From assembly GCA_910579295.1 (NCBI GenBank), contig CAJTTC010000010.1, positions 1-64,000 on the forward strand: a stretch of DNA of 64,000 nt, given 5' to 3'. The notes under the pieces were generated by a model. The model was not told the DNA's origin and made no database searches. It worked only from the letters and a program-made list of their open reading frames with translations. Made by a program: the position numbers and the translations under genes. Source of the stretch: an uncultured Christensenella sp. (GTDB lineage: Bacteria > Bacillota_A > Clostridia > Christensenellales > Borkfalkiaceae). Positions 8,737 through 17,384 of this stretch are shown here, piece after piece; positions within the stretch are counted from its first letter, which is position 1; each line of letters starts with the position of its first letter.

Positions 8737-9438
8737 TTGAAAAATAAAATCATTTCTGTTATAGTTAATATTGCGTTGTGCGCGGTGATTGCAACAGTGT
8801 GCGCGGTCGGCTTTATCGGCGGCGACGCCGCGCCCGTCACGTCCGACGGCGAAAATCTGTATTACCGTTCCGAGAAGGCGCGGGGCGTAAGCCTTATGTT
8901 CAACGTCTATCAGAACACGGATAACGTGTATAAAATAATGGATATTCTCGACGAATATTCGGCAAAGGCGACGTTCTTTCTCGGCGGCAGTTGGGCGGAC
9001 GACAATATAGACTGCGTGAGAGAGATAGCGGCGCGCGGACACGAGGTCGGCTCTCACGGCTATTTTCATAAGGACCATTCCAAGATGACCTACGAGCAGA
9101 ACCTCGCGGAAATACGCCCCGCAGTCAAGCTTGTAAACGCAATGCTCGGGCGGGAGATAACGCTCTTCGCGCCTCCTTCGGGGGCGTTCAACGACAGTAC
9201 GGTTACGGCGGCGGCTTCCCTCGGGTTGAAGACCGTTATGTGGTCGAGGGACACCATAGACTGGCGCGACGGCGACGTGCAGTTAATCTACGGTCGCGCA
9301 ACGAAAAATCTGGAAAACGGCGAGTTCGTACTGATGCACCCTATGGACGTATCGGTCAAGGCTCTTCCGCAAATATTAACTTACATAAGAGAAAACGGCT
9401 TAACCGCCGTTACCGTCTCTTATAATATAGGAGAATAA
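8737..9438 (+). CDS. NodB-fold polysaccharide deacetylase-like protein, atypical motif 1
   Basis: A 233-residue exported protein of carbohydrate esterase family 4. It starts at TTG (8737), supported by AGGGG about 8 nt upstream. Residues 1-30 form a signal peptide or membrane anchor, so it acts at the cell envelope. The NodB domain shows motif 2 as SHGYFH (both metal-binding His kept) and the KATFFLGG segment. Motif 1, usually TFDDG with the catalytic and metal-binding Asp, reads MFNVYQNT, so both aspartates are replaced. It may be a non-catalytic or altered deacetylase. A weak inverted repeat (CCTAAAT 8694-8700, ATTTAGG 8721-8727) overlaps the ribosome site. Its stop codon overlaps the start of the next gene by one base. 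Confidence 0.8.
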   Translation: MKNKIISVIVNIALCAVIATVCAVGFIGGDAAPVTSDGENLYYRSEKARGVSLMFNVYQNTDNVYKIMDILDEYSAKATFFLGGSWADDNIDCVREIAARGHEVGSHGYFHKDHSKMTYEQNLAEIRPAVKLVNAMLGREITLFAPPSGAFNDSTVTAAASLGLKTVMWSRDTIDWRDGDVQLIYGRATKNLENGEFVLMHPMDVSVKALPQILTYIRENGLTAVTVSYNIGE

Positions 9439-10673
9439 TGGTACATTTCAAACAGCTTGACAATGGTGTAAGGCTCATAGTAAAGCAGATGAGCGGGCTT
9501 ATGTCCGTATCGATGGGCATAATCGTGGGCACGGGCGCGTGCGTGGAGAGCGACAAGGAGGACGGCATTTCGCACTTCATCGAGCATATGATGTTCAAGG
9601 GCACGGAAAAGCGAACGGCGTTTCAGATTTCCGACCGAATGGACGCGATAGGCGCGCAGGTCAACGCCTTTACGGGCAAAGATATAACGTGCTACTATGC
9701 AAAATCAACGTCCGGTCACGCGGCAGAGGCGTTCGAAGTGCTGTCCGATCTGTTTTTAAACAGTGTGTTCCCCGAGGACGAAATGGAGCGCGAAAAGGGC
9801 GTCGTCGTCGAGGAGATTAGTATGTGCGAGGACACGCCCGACGACCTGTGTCTGGACAGGCTCTCGCTGGCGTTTTTCGGCAAGGAGAACTACGGCAGAA
9901 ATATTTTAGGCAGTAAGAGCAACGTGCGCGGCTTCACGCGTGACGATATCGCCGCCTATATGCACAGCCGCTACACCGCCGACAACGTAATTATTTCTAT
10001 GGCTGGCAACATTTCCGTCGAGCTTGCCGAGGAATTGGCTGTCAGGTACTTTTCGCACCTCACCCCCGCAAAGGCGGAGAAGCGCCCGCTCAACGTCAGC
10101 TTAAAGGCGCAAAATCTTTATAAATATAAGGATATCGAGCAGGTGCACGTAGCTATCGCCTATCCGTCTATGAAGAGATACGAGCGCCTGTGCGACGCAA
10201 CGCAGATTATGAACGCCGTTCTAGGCGGCAGTATGTCGTCGCGCCTGTTTCAGACCGTGCGCGAAAAGTTGGGACTTGCCTATACCGTATATTCGTATGT
10301 GACGGCATATGAAAAGAGCGGCTCGCTCACCGTGTATGCGGGCGTGAACGCCGACAGCTATATGCAGTCGGTGGAGGCAATCCGGAATTGCATTGCCGAT
10401 ATAAAGAAGAAAAATCTTTCCGAAGAGGAGTTCAGGAGGGGCAAGGAGCAGCTTTTGTCCTCGCTCATCTTCGCGCAGGAGAGTACGAGCTCGCAGATGT
10501 TGCTGTACGGCAAGGAGCTCATTTATTCGGACAAGCTGTACGACTTCGAGGACAGGGTAAACAAGCTGAACGCCGTAACGCTTGACGACGTATGCGAGGC
10601 TATCGAGTACAACTTCGACGATACGTACCGCGCAACTTCCATAGTCGGCAAGGTGGACAAGGGGCTGAACTGA
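9438..10673 (+). CDS. M16 family zinc peptidase
   Basis: A 411-residue single-unit member of the insulinase/processing-peptidase family. The inverted zinc motif HFIEH is at residues 46-50 with the downstream glutamates in KGVVVEEISM (about 118-127), so the active half-barrel looks catalytic. The C-terminal half is the second M16 domain, including the LGGSMSSRLFQTVREKLGLAY segment. It has no signal peptide. Bacterial homologues often sit near polynucleotide phosphorylase or deacetylase genes, and here it follows a deacetylase-like gene with a TAATG overlap. Natural substrates are unknown. Confidence 0.9.
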   Translation: MVHFKQLDNGVRLIVKQMSGLMSVSMGIIVGTGACVESDKEDGISHFIEHMMFKGTEKRTAFQISDRMDAIGAQVNAFTGKDITCYYAKSTSGHAAEAFEVLSDLFLNSVFPEDEMEREKGVVVEEISMCEDTPDDLCLDRLSLAFFGKENYGRNILGSKSNVRGFTRDDIAAYMHSRYTADNVIISMAGNISVELAEELAVRYFSHLTPAKAEKRPLNVSLKAQNLYKYKDIEQVHVAIAYPSMKRYERLCDATQIMNAVLGGSMSSRLFQTVREKLGLAYTVYSYVTAYEKSGSLTVYAGVNADSYMQSVEAIRNCIADIKKKNLSEEEFRRGKEQLLSSLIFAQESTSSQMLLYGKELIYSDKLYDFEDRVNKLNAVTLDDVCEAIEYNFDDTYRATSIVGKVDKGLN

Positions 10674-10683
10674 TCGCGATTGT

Positions 10684-11175
10684 ATGGTTATGGCAGATAA
10701 AATAACAGGTTTTCCGCCCTTCTTCGACGGGGAGAGCAAAGTCCTTATCTTAGGCAGTTTTCCGTCTGTTAAGAGCCGCGCGCAAAGCTTTTATTACGGC
10801 AATCCGCAAAACGCATTCTGGCGCATACTTTCAATCTTTTTTAAAGAGGACAAGCCATTGACTTCGGAGGAGAAGAAGGCATTTTTAAAAAAGCACGGAA
10901 TTGCGCTATGGGATATAGTAACCGAGTGCGAAATAGTCGGCAGCCGCGACGAAACGATAAAAAATTTTAAGGTGGCAAATTTGCAAGAAGTATTGCAAAA
11001 TTCAAGCGTTTCGTGTATACTTGTAAACGGCGGACGCGCTTATTCGATATTTTGCAAGCATTACGGCGGGATAGATACACCTTATTTCAAACTGCCGTCG
11101 ACAAGCCCCGCCAATGCGAGAAGAAACGATGACGAATGGTACGCAGCTCTGCGAAGAGCTTTTGACAGAACTTAA
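10684..11175 (+). CDS. DNA-deoxyinosine (hypoxanthine) glycosylase-like protein
   Basis: A 163-residue protein of the uracil-DNA-glycosylase superfamily, closest in pattern to family 6 hypoxanthine-DNA glycosylases, which remove deaminated adenine. Motif A reads LILGSFPSVKS followed by YYGNPQNAFW (about residues 21-47). The C-terminal motif is LPSTSPAN. It starts 10 nt after the M16 gene; MVM or the ATG at 10690 may be used, and neither has a clear ribosome site, suggesting translational coupling. The next gene, also a DNA-repair protein, overlaps its end. Confidence 0.82.
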   Translation: MVMADKITGFPPFFDGESKVLILGSFPSVKSRAQSFYYGNPQNAFWRILSIFFKEDKPLTSEEKKAFLKKHGIALWDIVTECEIVGSRDETIKNFKVANLQEVLQNSSVSCILVNGGRAYSIFCKHYGGIDTPYFKLPSTSPANARRNDDEWYAALRRAFDRT

Positions 11176-11863
11176 AAGTTACGCCGAGCCCGATTATGCG
11201 GCGTTCCATAAAAGGCTGTTAAAGAACGAAAGCATAAAAGTTTTGGGCGTGCGCGTTCCAATATTGAGAAAGCTCGCAAAAAAGTATAGAAATCAAATTG
11301 ACCCCCTACTATGCTGCAACGACGACTGTTACGAGGTGACTTTTATCAAGTTGCAGGCGGTTGCACTGTTGCCGTGGGAGGAGTTTATAAAATACGTTGA
11401 TAAATGCGTAACGCTTATCGACAATTGGGCGACGTGCGACTGTTTCGCGCCAAAATGTATTGCAACGCACAGGGACGAATTTGCGCCGTATATTTGCAAG
11501 TATCTGCGGCAGGGAACGGACTTTGAAGCGACCGAATTTTCCCAACGCTTCGCATTGACTACTCTTTTACATTTTTACCTTGACGGTGAATACGAGCTGC
11601 CGTATATTTTCGACAGAATACGCGAGGACGCCCGCCTCGATTTATACTACGTACATATGGCGGCGGCGTGGTTGATTGCCGAAGTGCTCGTCAGATTTTA
11701 TGACGCCGGCGTAGGCTATCTGACAGACAATGTCGAAAGTTATGACAGGGACGGCAGTGCTTTTTTCGATATAAAAACGCACAATAAAGCCATACAGAAG
11801 GCGTGCGAAAGCTACCGGTTAACCAATGAGCAAAAAAACTTTTTAAAAAGTTTAAAGAGATAA
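11129..11863 (+). CDS. AlkD-like DNA alkylation repair protein
   Basis: A 244-residue all-helical HEAT-like repeat protein of the AlkC/AlkD type, which removes alkylated purines such as 7-methylguanine. Recognised by the LIDNWATCDCF segment and the RFALTTLLHFYLDGEY region. The start at 11129 is preferred because GAGAAG precedes it at a fair distance; an in-frame ATG at 11114 is possible. It overlaps the glycosylase gene by about 47 nt, so the two repair enzymes are likely produced together. Confidence 0.82.
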   Translation: MTNGTQLCEELLTELKSYAEPDYAAFHKRLLKNESIKVLGVRVPILRKLAKKYRNQIDPLLCCNDDCYEVTFIKLQAVALLPWEEFIKYVDKCVTLIDNWATCDCFAPKCIATHRDEFAPYICKYLRQGTDFEATEFSQRFALTTLLHFYLDGEYELPYIFDRIREDARLDLYYVHMAAAWLIAEVLVRFYDAGVGYLTDNVESYDRDGSAFFDIKTHNKAIQKACESYRLTNEQKNFLKSLKR

Positions 11864-11883
11864 AAAAGGTTTTAAAGAGGACT

Positions 11884-14043
11884 ATGGAAATCGTAAAACA
11901 ACTCACAGAGGAATTTAAACTCAGACCCGACCATGCCGAAAACGTGGTCAAGCTTCTGGACGAGGGCAACACGATCCCCTTTATCGCGCGTTACCGCAAG
12001 GAAATGACGGGCGCGATAGACGATCAGGTTTTAAGGCAGTTTGCCGACAGGTACGAGTATCTGCAAAACCTCGAAAAGCGTAAAGGCGAGGTTGCCGCGG
12101 CTATAACCGAGCAGGGCAAAATGACGGACGAGCTGACTGCGGCTATCGACGCTTGCGCGACTATGACGGAGATAGAGGACGTCTATCGCCCGTATAAACA
12201 GAAGAAAAAGACGCGCGCCTCGGTTGCAATCGCTAAGGGATTACAGCCGCTTGCCGACTTCATTCTGGCGCAGGAGGGCGACCCTTGGGCTGAGGCGGAG
12301 AAGTACATAAGCGAGGAAAACGGCGTCGGGAACGCTCAGCAGGCAATCGACGGAGCTAAGGATATAATCGCCGAAACGGTATCCGACAACGCGGAGCTTA
12401 GAAAGAAATTGCGCGCTCTCATGGAAAATCACGGCGAAATTCAGGTAAAGCTTGTCAAGGACGACGGCAAGGGCACATACGATATGTACGCCGACTACGC
12501 CGAGCTTATCCCCGAAATAAAAAATCACAGAATACTTGCAATCAACCGCGGCGAAAAGGAGGAGTGTCTGCGCGTCAAAATCGCGTTCGACCCCGATATG
12601 GCTAAGCGCGTGTGCGCGGCGAAATACGTGAAGAGCAAGGGCGAGTGTGCGGAGCTCATAAAGCAAGCCGTATCAGACGGGTACGACAGGCTCATTCAGC
12701 CCTCGGTTGAGCGCGAGGTGCGTTCCATATTGACAGACAGGGCAAGCGAACAGGCAATTCATATGTTCGAGGTAAACCTGCGCCCCCTTCTCTTACAGCC
12801 TCCCGTAAAGGGCAAAGTGACTTTGGGCTTAGACCCCGGCTACCGTACGGGCTGTAAGGTTGCGGTGGTCGACGATACGGGCAAGGTGCTTGCAACGTCC
12901 GTAATCTATCCCGTACCCCCGCACAGCAAGATAGAGGAAAGCAAACGCATTATTAAGGATCTTATTGCCAAGCACAACGTCGACGTTATCTCCATAGGTA
13001 ACGGCACGGCGGGCAAGGAAACGGAAATTTTCGTGGCGGAGCTGTTAAAGGAGATTGACCGCGACGTGTCGTATGCGGTGGTAAACGAGGCGGGCGCTTC
13101 CGTCTATTCGGCTAGTCCGTTGGCTGTCGAGGAATTTCCCGATTACGATTTGACTCTGCGTTCGGCGATATCCATTGCAAGGCGTTTGCAGGATCCGCTT
13201 GCCGAGCTCATAAAAATAGACCCCAAGTCAATAGGCGTAGGGCAGTATCAGCACGATATGGATAAGAAGCGGCTGGACGCTGTTTTGGGCGGAGTGCTCG
13301 AAGACTGCGTAAACAGCGTCGGCGTAGACCTCAACACGGCAAGCGCATATCTTTTGCGCTACGTTGCGGGCTTGAACGCGGGCGTGGCGAAGAGCGTCGT
13401 TGCCTATCGCGAGCAGAACGGCAAGTTCACCGAAAGAAAGCAGCTTCTTAAAGTGCCTAAGCTGGGCGCAAAGGCTTACGAGCAGTGCGCGGGCTTTTTG
13501 CGTATTCCCAACGGAAAGAACATATTCGATAATACCGCCGTTCACCCCGAAAGCTATGAGAGGGCGGAAAAGCTTCTGAGCCTGTTCGGATATACAGCCG
13601 ATGACGTCAAGTCGGGCAACCTCAAAGAATTGCCGGCAAAGATAAAGGAGTTCGGTTCGGAGCGTGCGGCTCAGTATGCGGAGCTCGACGTCGCTACTAT
13701 GAACGATATCGTATCCGAGTTAATGAAGCCCGGGCGCGATATACGCGACAGTCTGCCTGCGCCCGTGTTGAGGCGGGATATAATGAGTATCGAGGACTTG
13801 TCCGTCGGTATGGTCGTAGAGGGCAGTGTGCGCAACGTTATCGACTTTGGCGCGTTCATAGATATCGGCGTGCATCAGGACGGACTTGTGCACGTATCCG
13901 AGATAACCGACCGCTATATCAAGCACCCGTCGGACGTGCTGAAAGTCGGGCAGAAGGTAAAGGCGGTGATAATAAATCTGGATATCAAGAAACAGCGCAT
14001 AGGCTTGTCCATAAAACAGCTTGCCAAAAAAGAGGCGAAATAA
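11884..14043 (+). CDS. tex: Tex family S1 RNA-binding protein
   Basis: A 719-residue Tex (toxin expression) homologue, close to the family's usual length. Domains in order: an N-terminal helix-turn-helix-rich region with IPFIARYRKEMTGAI (about 31-45), the YqgF/RNase H-like domain with LGLDPGYRTGCK (about 315-326), helix-hairpin-helix motifs, and a C-terminal S1 RNA-binding domain (about 640-715, VGMVVEGSVRNVIDFGAF). It is thought to bind nucleic acids and act with RNA polymerase or ribosomes. It lies 20 nt downstream of the alkylation repair gene, with GAGG just before the ATG. Confidence 0.94.
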   Translation: MEIVKQLTEEFKLRPDHAENVVKLLDEGNTIPFIARYRKEMTGAIDDQVLRQFADRYEYLQNLEKRKGEVAAAITEQGKMTDELTAAIDACATMTEIEDVYRPYKQKKKTRASVAIAKGLQPLADFILAQEGDPWAEAEKYISEENGVGNAQQAIDGAKDIIAETVSDNAELRKKLRALMENHGEIQVKLVKDDGKGTYDMYADYAELIPEIKNHRILAINRGEKEECLRVKIAFDPDMAKRVCAAKYVKSKGECAELIKQAVSDGYDRLIQPSVEREVRSILTDRASEQAIHMFEVNLRPLLLQPPVKGKVTLGLDPGYRTGCKVAVVDDTGKVLATSVIYPVPPHSKIEESKRIIKDLIAKHNVDVISIGNGTAGKETEIFVAELLKEIDRDVSYAVVNEAGASVYSASPLAVEEFPDYDLTLRSAISIARRLQDPLAELIKIDPKSIGVGQYQHDMDKKRLDAVLGGVLEDCVNSVGVDLNTASAYLLRYVAGLNAGVAKSVVAYREQNGKFTERKQLLKVPKLGAKAYEQCAGFLRIPNGKNIFDNTAVHPESYERAEKLLSLFGYTADDVKSGNLKELPAKIKEFGSERAAQYAELDVATMNDIVSELMKPGRDIRDSLPAPVLRRDIMSIEDLSVGMVVEGSVRNVIDFGAFIDIGVHQDGLVHVSEITDRYIKHPSDVLKVGQKVKAVIINLDIKKQRIGLSIKQLAKKEAK

Positions 14044-14049
14044 TTTTTC

Positions 14050-14078
14050 TTGACATTCAGACGTTTGTAATATATAAT
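14050..14078 (+). promoter_or_regulatory. acpP promoter
   Basis: Consensus TTGACA (14050-14055), a 17-bp spacer and TATAAT (14073-14078) right after the tex stop codon. A strong promoter fits an abundant acyl carrier protein. Confidence 0.8.
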
Positions 14079-14114
14079 TATGATATATAATTAAAAAATT
14101 CAGGAGAAAGTATT

Positions 14115-14336
14115 ATGTTCGATAAAATTGCAAAGATGCTTGCCGAACAGCTCGGCATACCTCAGTCCAAAATCACGCCCGAAAGCAGGATTGTAGACGA
14201 CCTCGGCGCAGACTCTCTCGACGTTGTTGAACTGTTGATGACGCTCGAGGACGAAACGGGTAAGACTATTCCCGACGACGAGGTGTCAAAGATAAAGACA
14301 GTCGGCGAAATCGTGGCTGTATTGGAGAAATTATAA
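14115..14336 (+). CDS. acpP: Acyl carrier protein
   Basis: A 73-residue acidic four-helix carrier that holds growing fatty acids on a 4'-phosphopantetheine arm. The attachment serine is Ser34 in the motif GADSLDVVE. Length and pI-determining acidic residues fit the family. It has its own consensus promoter and an AGGAGA ribosome site at 14102-14107, and is followed by a strong terminator, so it is transcribed alone. No other fatty-acid synthesis gene is adjacent, though that does not affect the call. Confidence 0.95.
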   Translation: MFDKIAKMLAEQLGIPQSKITPESRIVDDLGADSLDVVELLMTLEDETGKTIPDDEVSKIKTVGEIVAVLEKL

Positions 14337-14389
14337 TCGGCGCGCCGTTTAAACGAACAGTAAATTAAATAATATTATTAATAAATTTT

Positions 14390-14425
14390 GCCTTCCCCTT
14401 TACATTCAAGCGGGAAGGCGTTTTT
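14390..14425 (+). terminator. acpP terminator
   Basis: GCCTTCCC (14390-14397) pairs with GGGAAGGC (14412-14419), followed by GTTTTT. Confidence 0.8.
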
Positions 14426-14475
14426 ATTGTTAAAAGCAACCCCACCCAACTCGATCGCGCAAAAGGCGAATTGGA

Positions 14476-14530
14476 AATTATGTATCGCGATATTCTACAT
14501 AATTGACTTCTTCCGCATAAACTGTATTAA
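14476..14530 (+). promoter_or_regulatory. ZIP transporter promoter with inverted-repeat operator
   Basis: TTGACT (14503-14508), 16 bp and TATTAA (14525-14530). A perfect inverted repeat with arms AATTATGTA (14476-14484) and TACATAATT (14496-14504) runs into the -35 box, a position expected for a repressor site, perhaps a metal sensor. The sequence does not match the usual Zur or Fur box that I know. Confidence 0.5.
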
Positions 14531-14554
14531 ACATATTTACGGGAGAAAAACGTC

Positions 14555-15325
14555 TTGGAGTGGTTTATAGGACTTTCGGGCTGGCTACAAGCCCTGTTGG
14601 CTACGCTGTTTACTTGGGCGCTTACGGCGCTCGGAGCGGCGTTTGTATTCTTTTATAAAAACGTAGGCAAAACCGCATTCTGCCTTATGCTGTCAGGCGC
14701 GGCGGGAATAATGCTTGCGTCCTCTTTCTTTTCGCTGTTACTGCCCGCGTTGGAGCAGGGCGGCGACTATTCGTATATCGTGCTCACCTCGGGGTTCATT
14801 CTCGGCGGGTTTCTGATTATCCTGACAGACCTGATAATGAACAAAATCAATAAGCACAACGAGAGCAAAAACAATTCGTGCGCGGTAATGTGCATAGCCG
14901 TAACCATACATAACATACCCGAGGGATTAGCGGTGGGCGTGGCGTTCGGCGCGCTGTCGCAGGGGAGCGGCGTCGGCGCGGTTGCGGCGATAATGCTTGC
15001 CGTCGGAATAGGCATTCAGAATTTTCCCGAGGGAATGTGCGTGGCGTTTCCTCTGCGCGCAAACGGTCATTCGCGGACAAAGAGCTTTTTTCTCGGACAG
15101 CTCTCTGGAGCAGTCGAGATTGTGGCGGGTGTAATCGGTGCGCTTGCGGTAACGTGGGTGAGCGGCATTCTTCCCTTTGCGTTGGCGTTTTCGGCGGGCG
15201 CTATGGTGGCGGTTGTGTGTTCGGAGCTCGTTCCCGAAAGCTTTGCAACCGATAAGTTAAAGGCGACGATAGGTGTGATACTCGGCTTTGCGTTGATGAT
15301 GATTTTGGATATCGCGTTCGGCTGA
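14555..15325 (+). CDS. ZIP family metal transporter
   Basis: A 256-residue integral membrane protein with about eight membrane helices of the ZIP family, which imports zinc or other divalent metals into the cytosol. Helix IV holds HNIPEG (about 119-124) and helix V QNFPEG (about 155-160), the metal-path motifs; the second has Gln where many ZIPs have His. Starts at TTG (14555) with GGGAG about 9 nt upstream. Closest in type to ZupT/GufA-like clostridial ZIPs. An inverted repeat over its promoter suggests metal-responsive repression. Confidence 0.88.
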   Translation: MEWFIGLSGWLQALLATLFTWALTALGAAFVFFYKNVGKTAFCLMLSGAAGIMLASSFFSLLLPALEQGGDYSYIVLTSGFILGGFLIILTDLIMNKINKHNESKNNSCAVMCIAVTIHNIPEGLAVGVAFGALSQGSGVGAVAAIMLAVGIGIQNFPEGMCVAFPLRANGHSRTKSFFLGQLSGAVEIVAGVIGALAVTWVSGILPFALAFSAGAMVAVVCSELVPESFATDKLKATIGVILGFALMMILDIAFG

Positions 15326-15381
15326 TTGAGGACGAAACTAATTAATCAATATATAAATGCGTAACAAAAATAAAAAAACAC

Positions 15382-15410
15382 TTGCCAAAAATTATTGTGT
15401 ATGATAGAAT
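15382..15410 (+). promoter_or_regulatory. Promoter of structured leader RNA
   Basis: TTGCCA (15382-15387), a 17-bp spacer and TAGAAT (15405-15410). Expected start about 15416, at the very base of the RNA's closing stem. Confidence 0.65.
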
Positions 15411-15618
15411 ACAGTTGCCAGATCAGTTGAATAGGAAGTTATCGAATGGGCACACTATATGCGCAGTAGTGTCACCCTTATTTTAGCGTTGCTTTTAAGT
15501 AATGCGTTTTTCGGAATTTATCCGACTCATTCGATACTCCATTCGAATAACAACTGTCTGGCGACTGTTTAGGGTACGCATTGCGGGCGGTCCTTAAACG
15601 GGATCGCCTTATTTTTTT
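15411..15618 (+). ncRNA. Unclassified structured leader or small RNA
   Basis: About 200 nt of non-coding, strongly base-paired sequence. Closing stem: 15411-15422 plus 15424-15429 pair with 15551-15568 (18 pairs, one single-base bulge, one G-U). After an asymmetric internal loop (10 and 14 nt), TATCGAATG (15440-15448) pairs with CATTCGATA (15528-15536). Inside lie at least three hairpins: 15448-15478, about 15486-15505, and TCGGA/TCCGA near 15511-15525. A terminator hairpin follows and the next gene starts 22 nt later. It could be a cis-acting riboswitch or attenuator, or a free small RNA. It lacks the T-box, cobalamin, SAM, lysine and c-di-GMP hallmarks I know, and the 6S hallmarks seen at 36.5 kb. 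Confidence 0.6.
15586..15618 (+). terminator. Terminator within leader of lipoprotein operon
   Basis: GGCGGTCC (15586-15593) pairs with GGATCGCC (15601-15608), followed by TTATTTTTTT. GCGGGC (15583-15588) can instead pair with GCCCGC (15619-15624) beyond the T-run, offering an alternative fold. Confidence 0.75.
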
Positions 15619-15639
15619 GCCCGCGAAAAGGAGTATCTT

Positions 15640-17355
15640 ATGAGAAAAAAACTATTGGCGCTGCTTCTTGGCGTAGCGGCTGTCGTTTGTTGTACAATCG
15701 GAATTACGGCTTGCAGTAACGAAACAGGTTGCAAAACGGAATGGGGGGAAATGGAGCATATAGCGTACAAAGCGCCGACTTGTACAAAAGCGGGCAACGA
15801 AAGCTACGACTATTGCCCGACGTGCAAAAAGTATTGGCTGGCACCCCATAAACGCGGAAAAGAAGTTACGCCTGAGCAAATGAAAATTCCTGCTCTCAAT
15901 CACGACTTTCAGGGCGGCAAATGCTCGCGTTGCGGAAAAACCGACCCCGAGCTTCTCCCCGATACGCTTCAAATTCCCGACCTTGCGATATCCGCCGAAG
16001 GCGTATTCACTTGGGGCGGCATAAAATCGGCAAGCAAATACCGCGTGGAAATCACCGACGACGAGAACGTAAAGCACGTTTACGATATCACCGACAGCGA
16101 GGACGCCGCGCTTGATTTGACGGATTTGTCCGACGGGTACGAGCTTGCTTACGGCAAAAACTACGCTTCGATTACCGCGTATAAGCCCTATTCCGAAAAT
16201 ATAGACGGCGAAACGATAGCCGACGATATCCCCATATCCGAAAGTAAAGCCGACTTCATAGCAATCAAACAGAACAGCGGCTATACGTTTACGCAGCTTA
16301 CTTACGCAGACGAGTACATAACGATAAACGGCGCGTATTCCGACGTCCGCACGGACGGCGACAAGGAATATATCCTGCTCGAACAGCAGATAGACGCCGA
16401 TAAACAGAGCGTAAAGTTCAATTTGAGCCGTAAAATAACGGCGGCTCAGGGCGTTTCGCTAAGCTATTATAAGGATAGTGAGTGCACTCAGTCTATATCG
16501 TCTACGGAATGGCAGTTTTGGTCGACCCCTGCGGGCGCGGCGGACTACTATATAAAGGCAACGGGCGCGGTTAATAAGGTGTATACCGTGCGCGTGCTCG
16601 CCGTAAAGCCCGTGGAAGTAAAGCTTATTAAAGCGGAAAAGCTTGCTTCGGGATACAATTTTACCACCCTGCTAAGCGGATTGACGATATTGGAAAACGA
16701 CTATATAGATATAGAAATGTTCTATTCGAAAATATCCTCGTCAAGTCTTGTCGTCGTCGACGCGGATTTCAACGCATACAGAAAGACGCGCGGACAGAAT
16801 CGGCAGGACATGTACGACGACTGTATATTGCCCGTATGTCAGGGTAAGACCTATAATTATTACGTGATCGAAAACTCTACGCTGGAAAACTATATCAAAG
16901 CGGATTTTGAAAAATACGATTCTGCGTTCAACTGCAAATTTATGTGGGGCGATAACGGTATGCCGTCTTATTGGACGTTATCTCTGCGCTCCGACTATGC
17001 AAAAAAGGAAGTTTATGTGCCGTCAAATTTCGGCAATAACGACCCCGTATTGCTCACGCCTAACACGCTCGGATATAGCAACAGCCTTGAAAAAGTAGTG
17101 TTCGGGAGCGGATTTACGTCGCTCACAAGAGAGTTGTTTACGGGTTGCGCGCAGATGACGGAGGTGTATATTCCCTATTCGGCAAAGGACGGCTTAGGCG
17201 ATTTCCTGTTCCCTAAGGCGCTTCAAAGCACGCTCACCGTGTACTGCGAGGGCAATATACCTAACGGCAGGTGGAATCAGATTGAAGGTACTTTCAAGTA
17301 TTTCAATACGGTAAGGAATACGCCTATTCCCTCATACGGTCAGATAATGGGTTAA
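15640..17355 (+). CDS. Surface lipoprotein with CxxC knuckles and BspA-like repeat
   Basis: A 571-residue exported lipoprotein of unknown function. Residues 1-24 form a signal peptide ending in the lipobox ITAC, so Cys25 or its neighbour is the likely lipid anchor. Next come two cysteine pairs typical of clostridial surface proteins (YDYCPTCKKYW, about 53-63; GGKCSRCGK, about 90-98), then beta-rich segments resembling fibronectin-type folds, and a C-terminal BspA-like leucine-rich repeat (SLEKVVFGSGFTSLTRELF onward, about 485-545). Expression must pass the leader terminator, since no other promoter is visible before its AAAGGAG ribosome site. Followed after 29 nt by a membrane protein gene, probably the same operon. 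Confidence 0.75.
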   Translation: MRKKLLALLLGVAAVVCCTIGITACSNETGCKTEWGEMEHIAYKAPTCTKAGNESYDYCPTCKKYWLAPHKRGKEVTPEQMKIPALNHDFQGGKCSRCGKTDPELLPDTLQIPDLAISAEGVFTWGGIKSASKYRVEITDDENVKHVYDITDSEDAALDLTDLSDGYELAYGKNYASITAYKPYSENIDGETIADDIPISESKADFIAIKQNSGYTFTQLTYADEYITINGAYSDVRTDGDKEYILLEQQIDADKQSVKFNLSRKITAAQGVSLSYYKDSECTQSISSTEWQFWSTPAGAADYYIKATGAVNKVYTVRVLAVKPVEVKLIKAEKLASGYNFTTLLSGLTILENDYIDIEMFYSKISSSSLVVVDADFNAYRKTRGQNRQDMYDDCILPVCQGKTYNYYVIENSTLENYIKADFEKYDSAFNCKFMWGDNGMPSYWTLSLRSDYAKKEVYVPSNFGNNDPVLLTPNTLGYSNSLEKVVFGSGFTSLTRELFTGCAQMTEVYIPYSAKDGLGDFLFPKALQSTLTVYCEGNIPNGRWNQIEGTFKYFNTVRNTPIPSYGQIMG

Positions 17356-17384
17356 CGTCGGATTTATAAGGAGATATAAAATTT

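Noticed and set aside
15411..15618. T-box or 6S identity for the lipoprotein leader
   Set aside because: No T-box sequence or specifier-type motifs, and the 6S blocks (CACCCACCTG, CACGCACGGCA) are at 36.5 kb instead. Left as unclassified.
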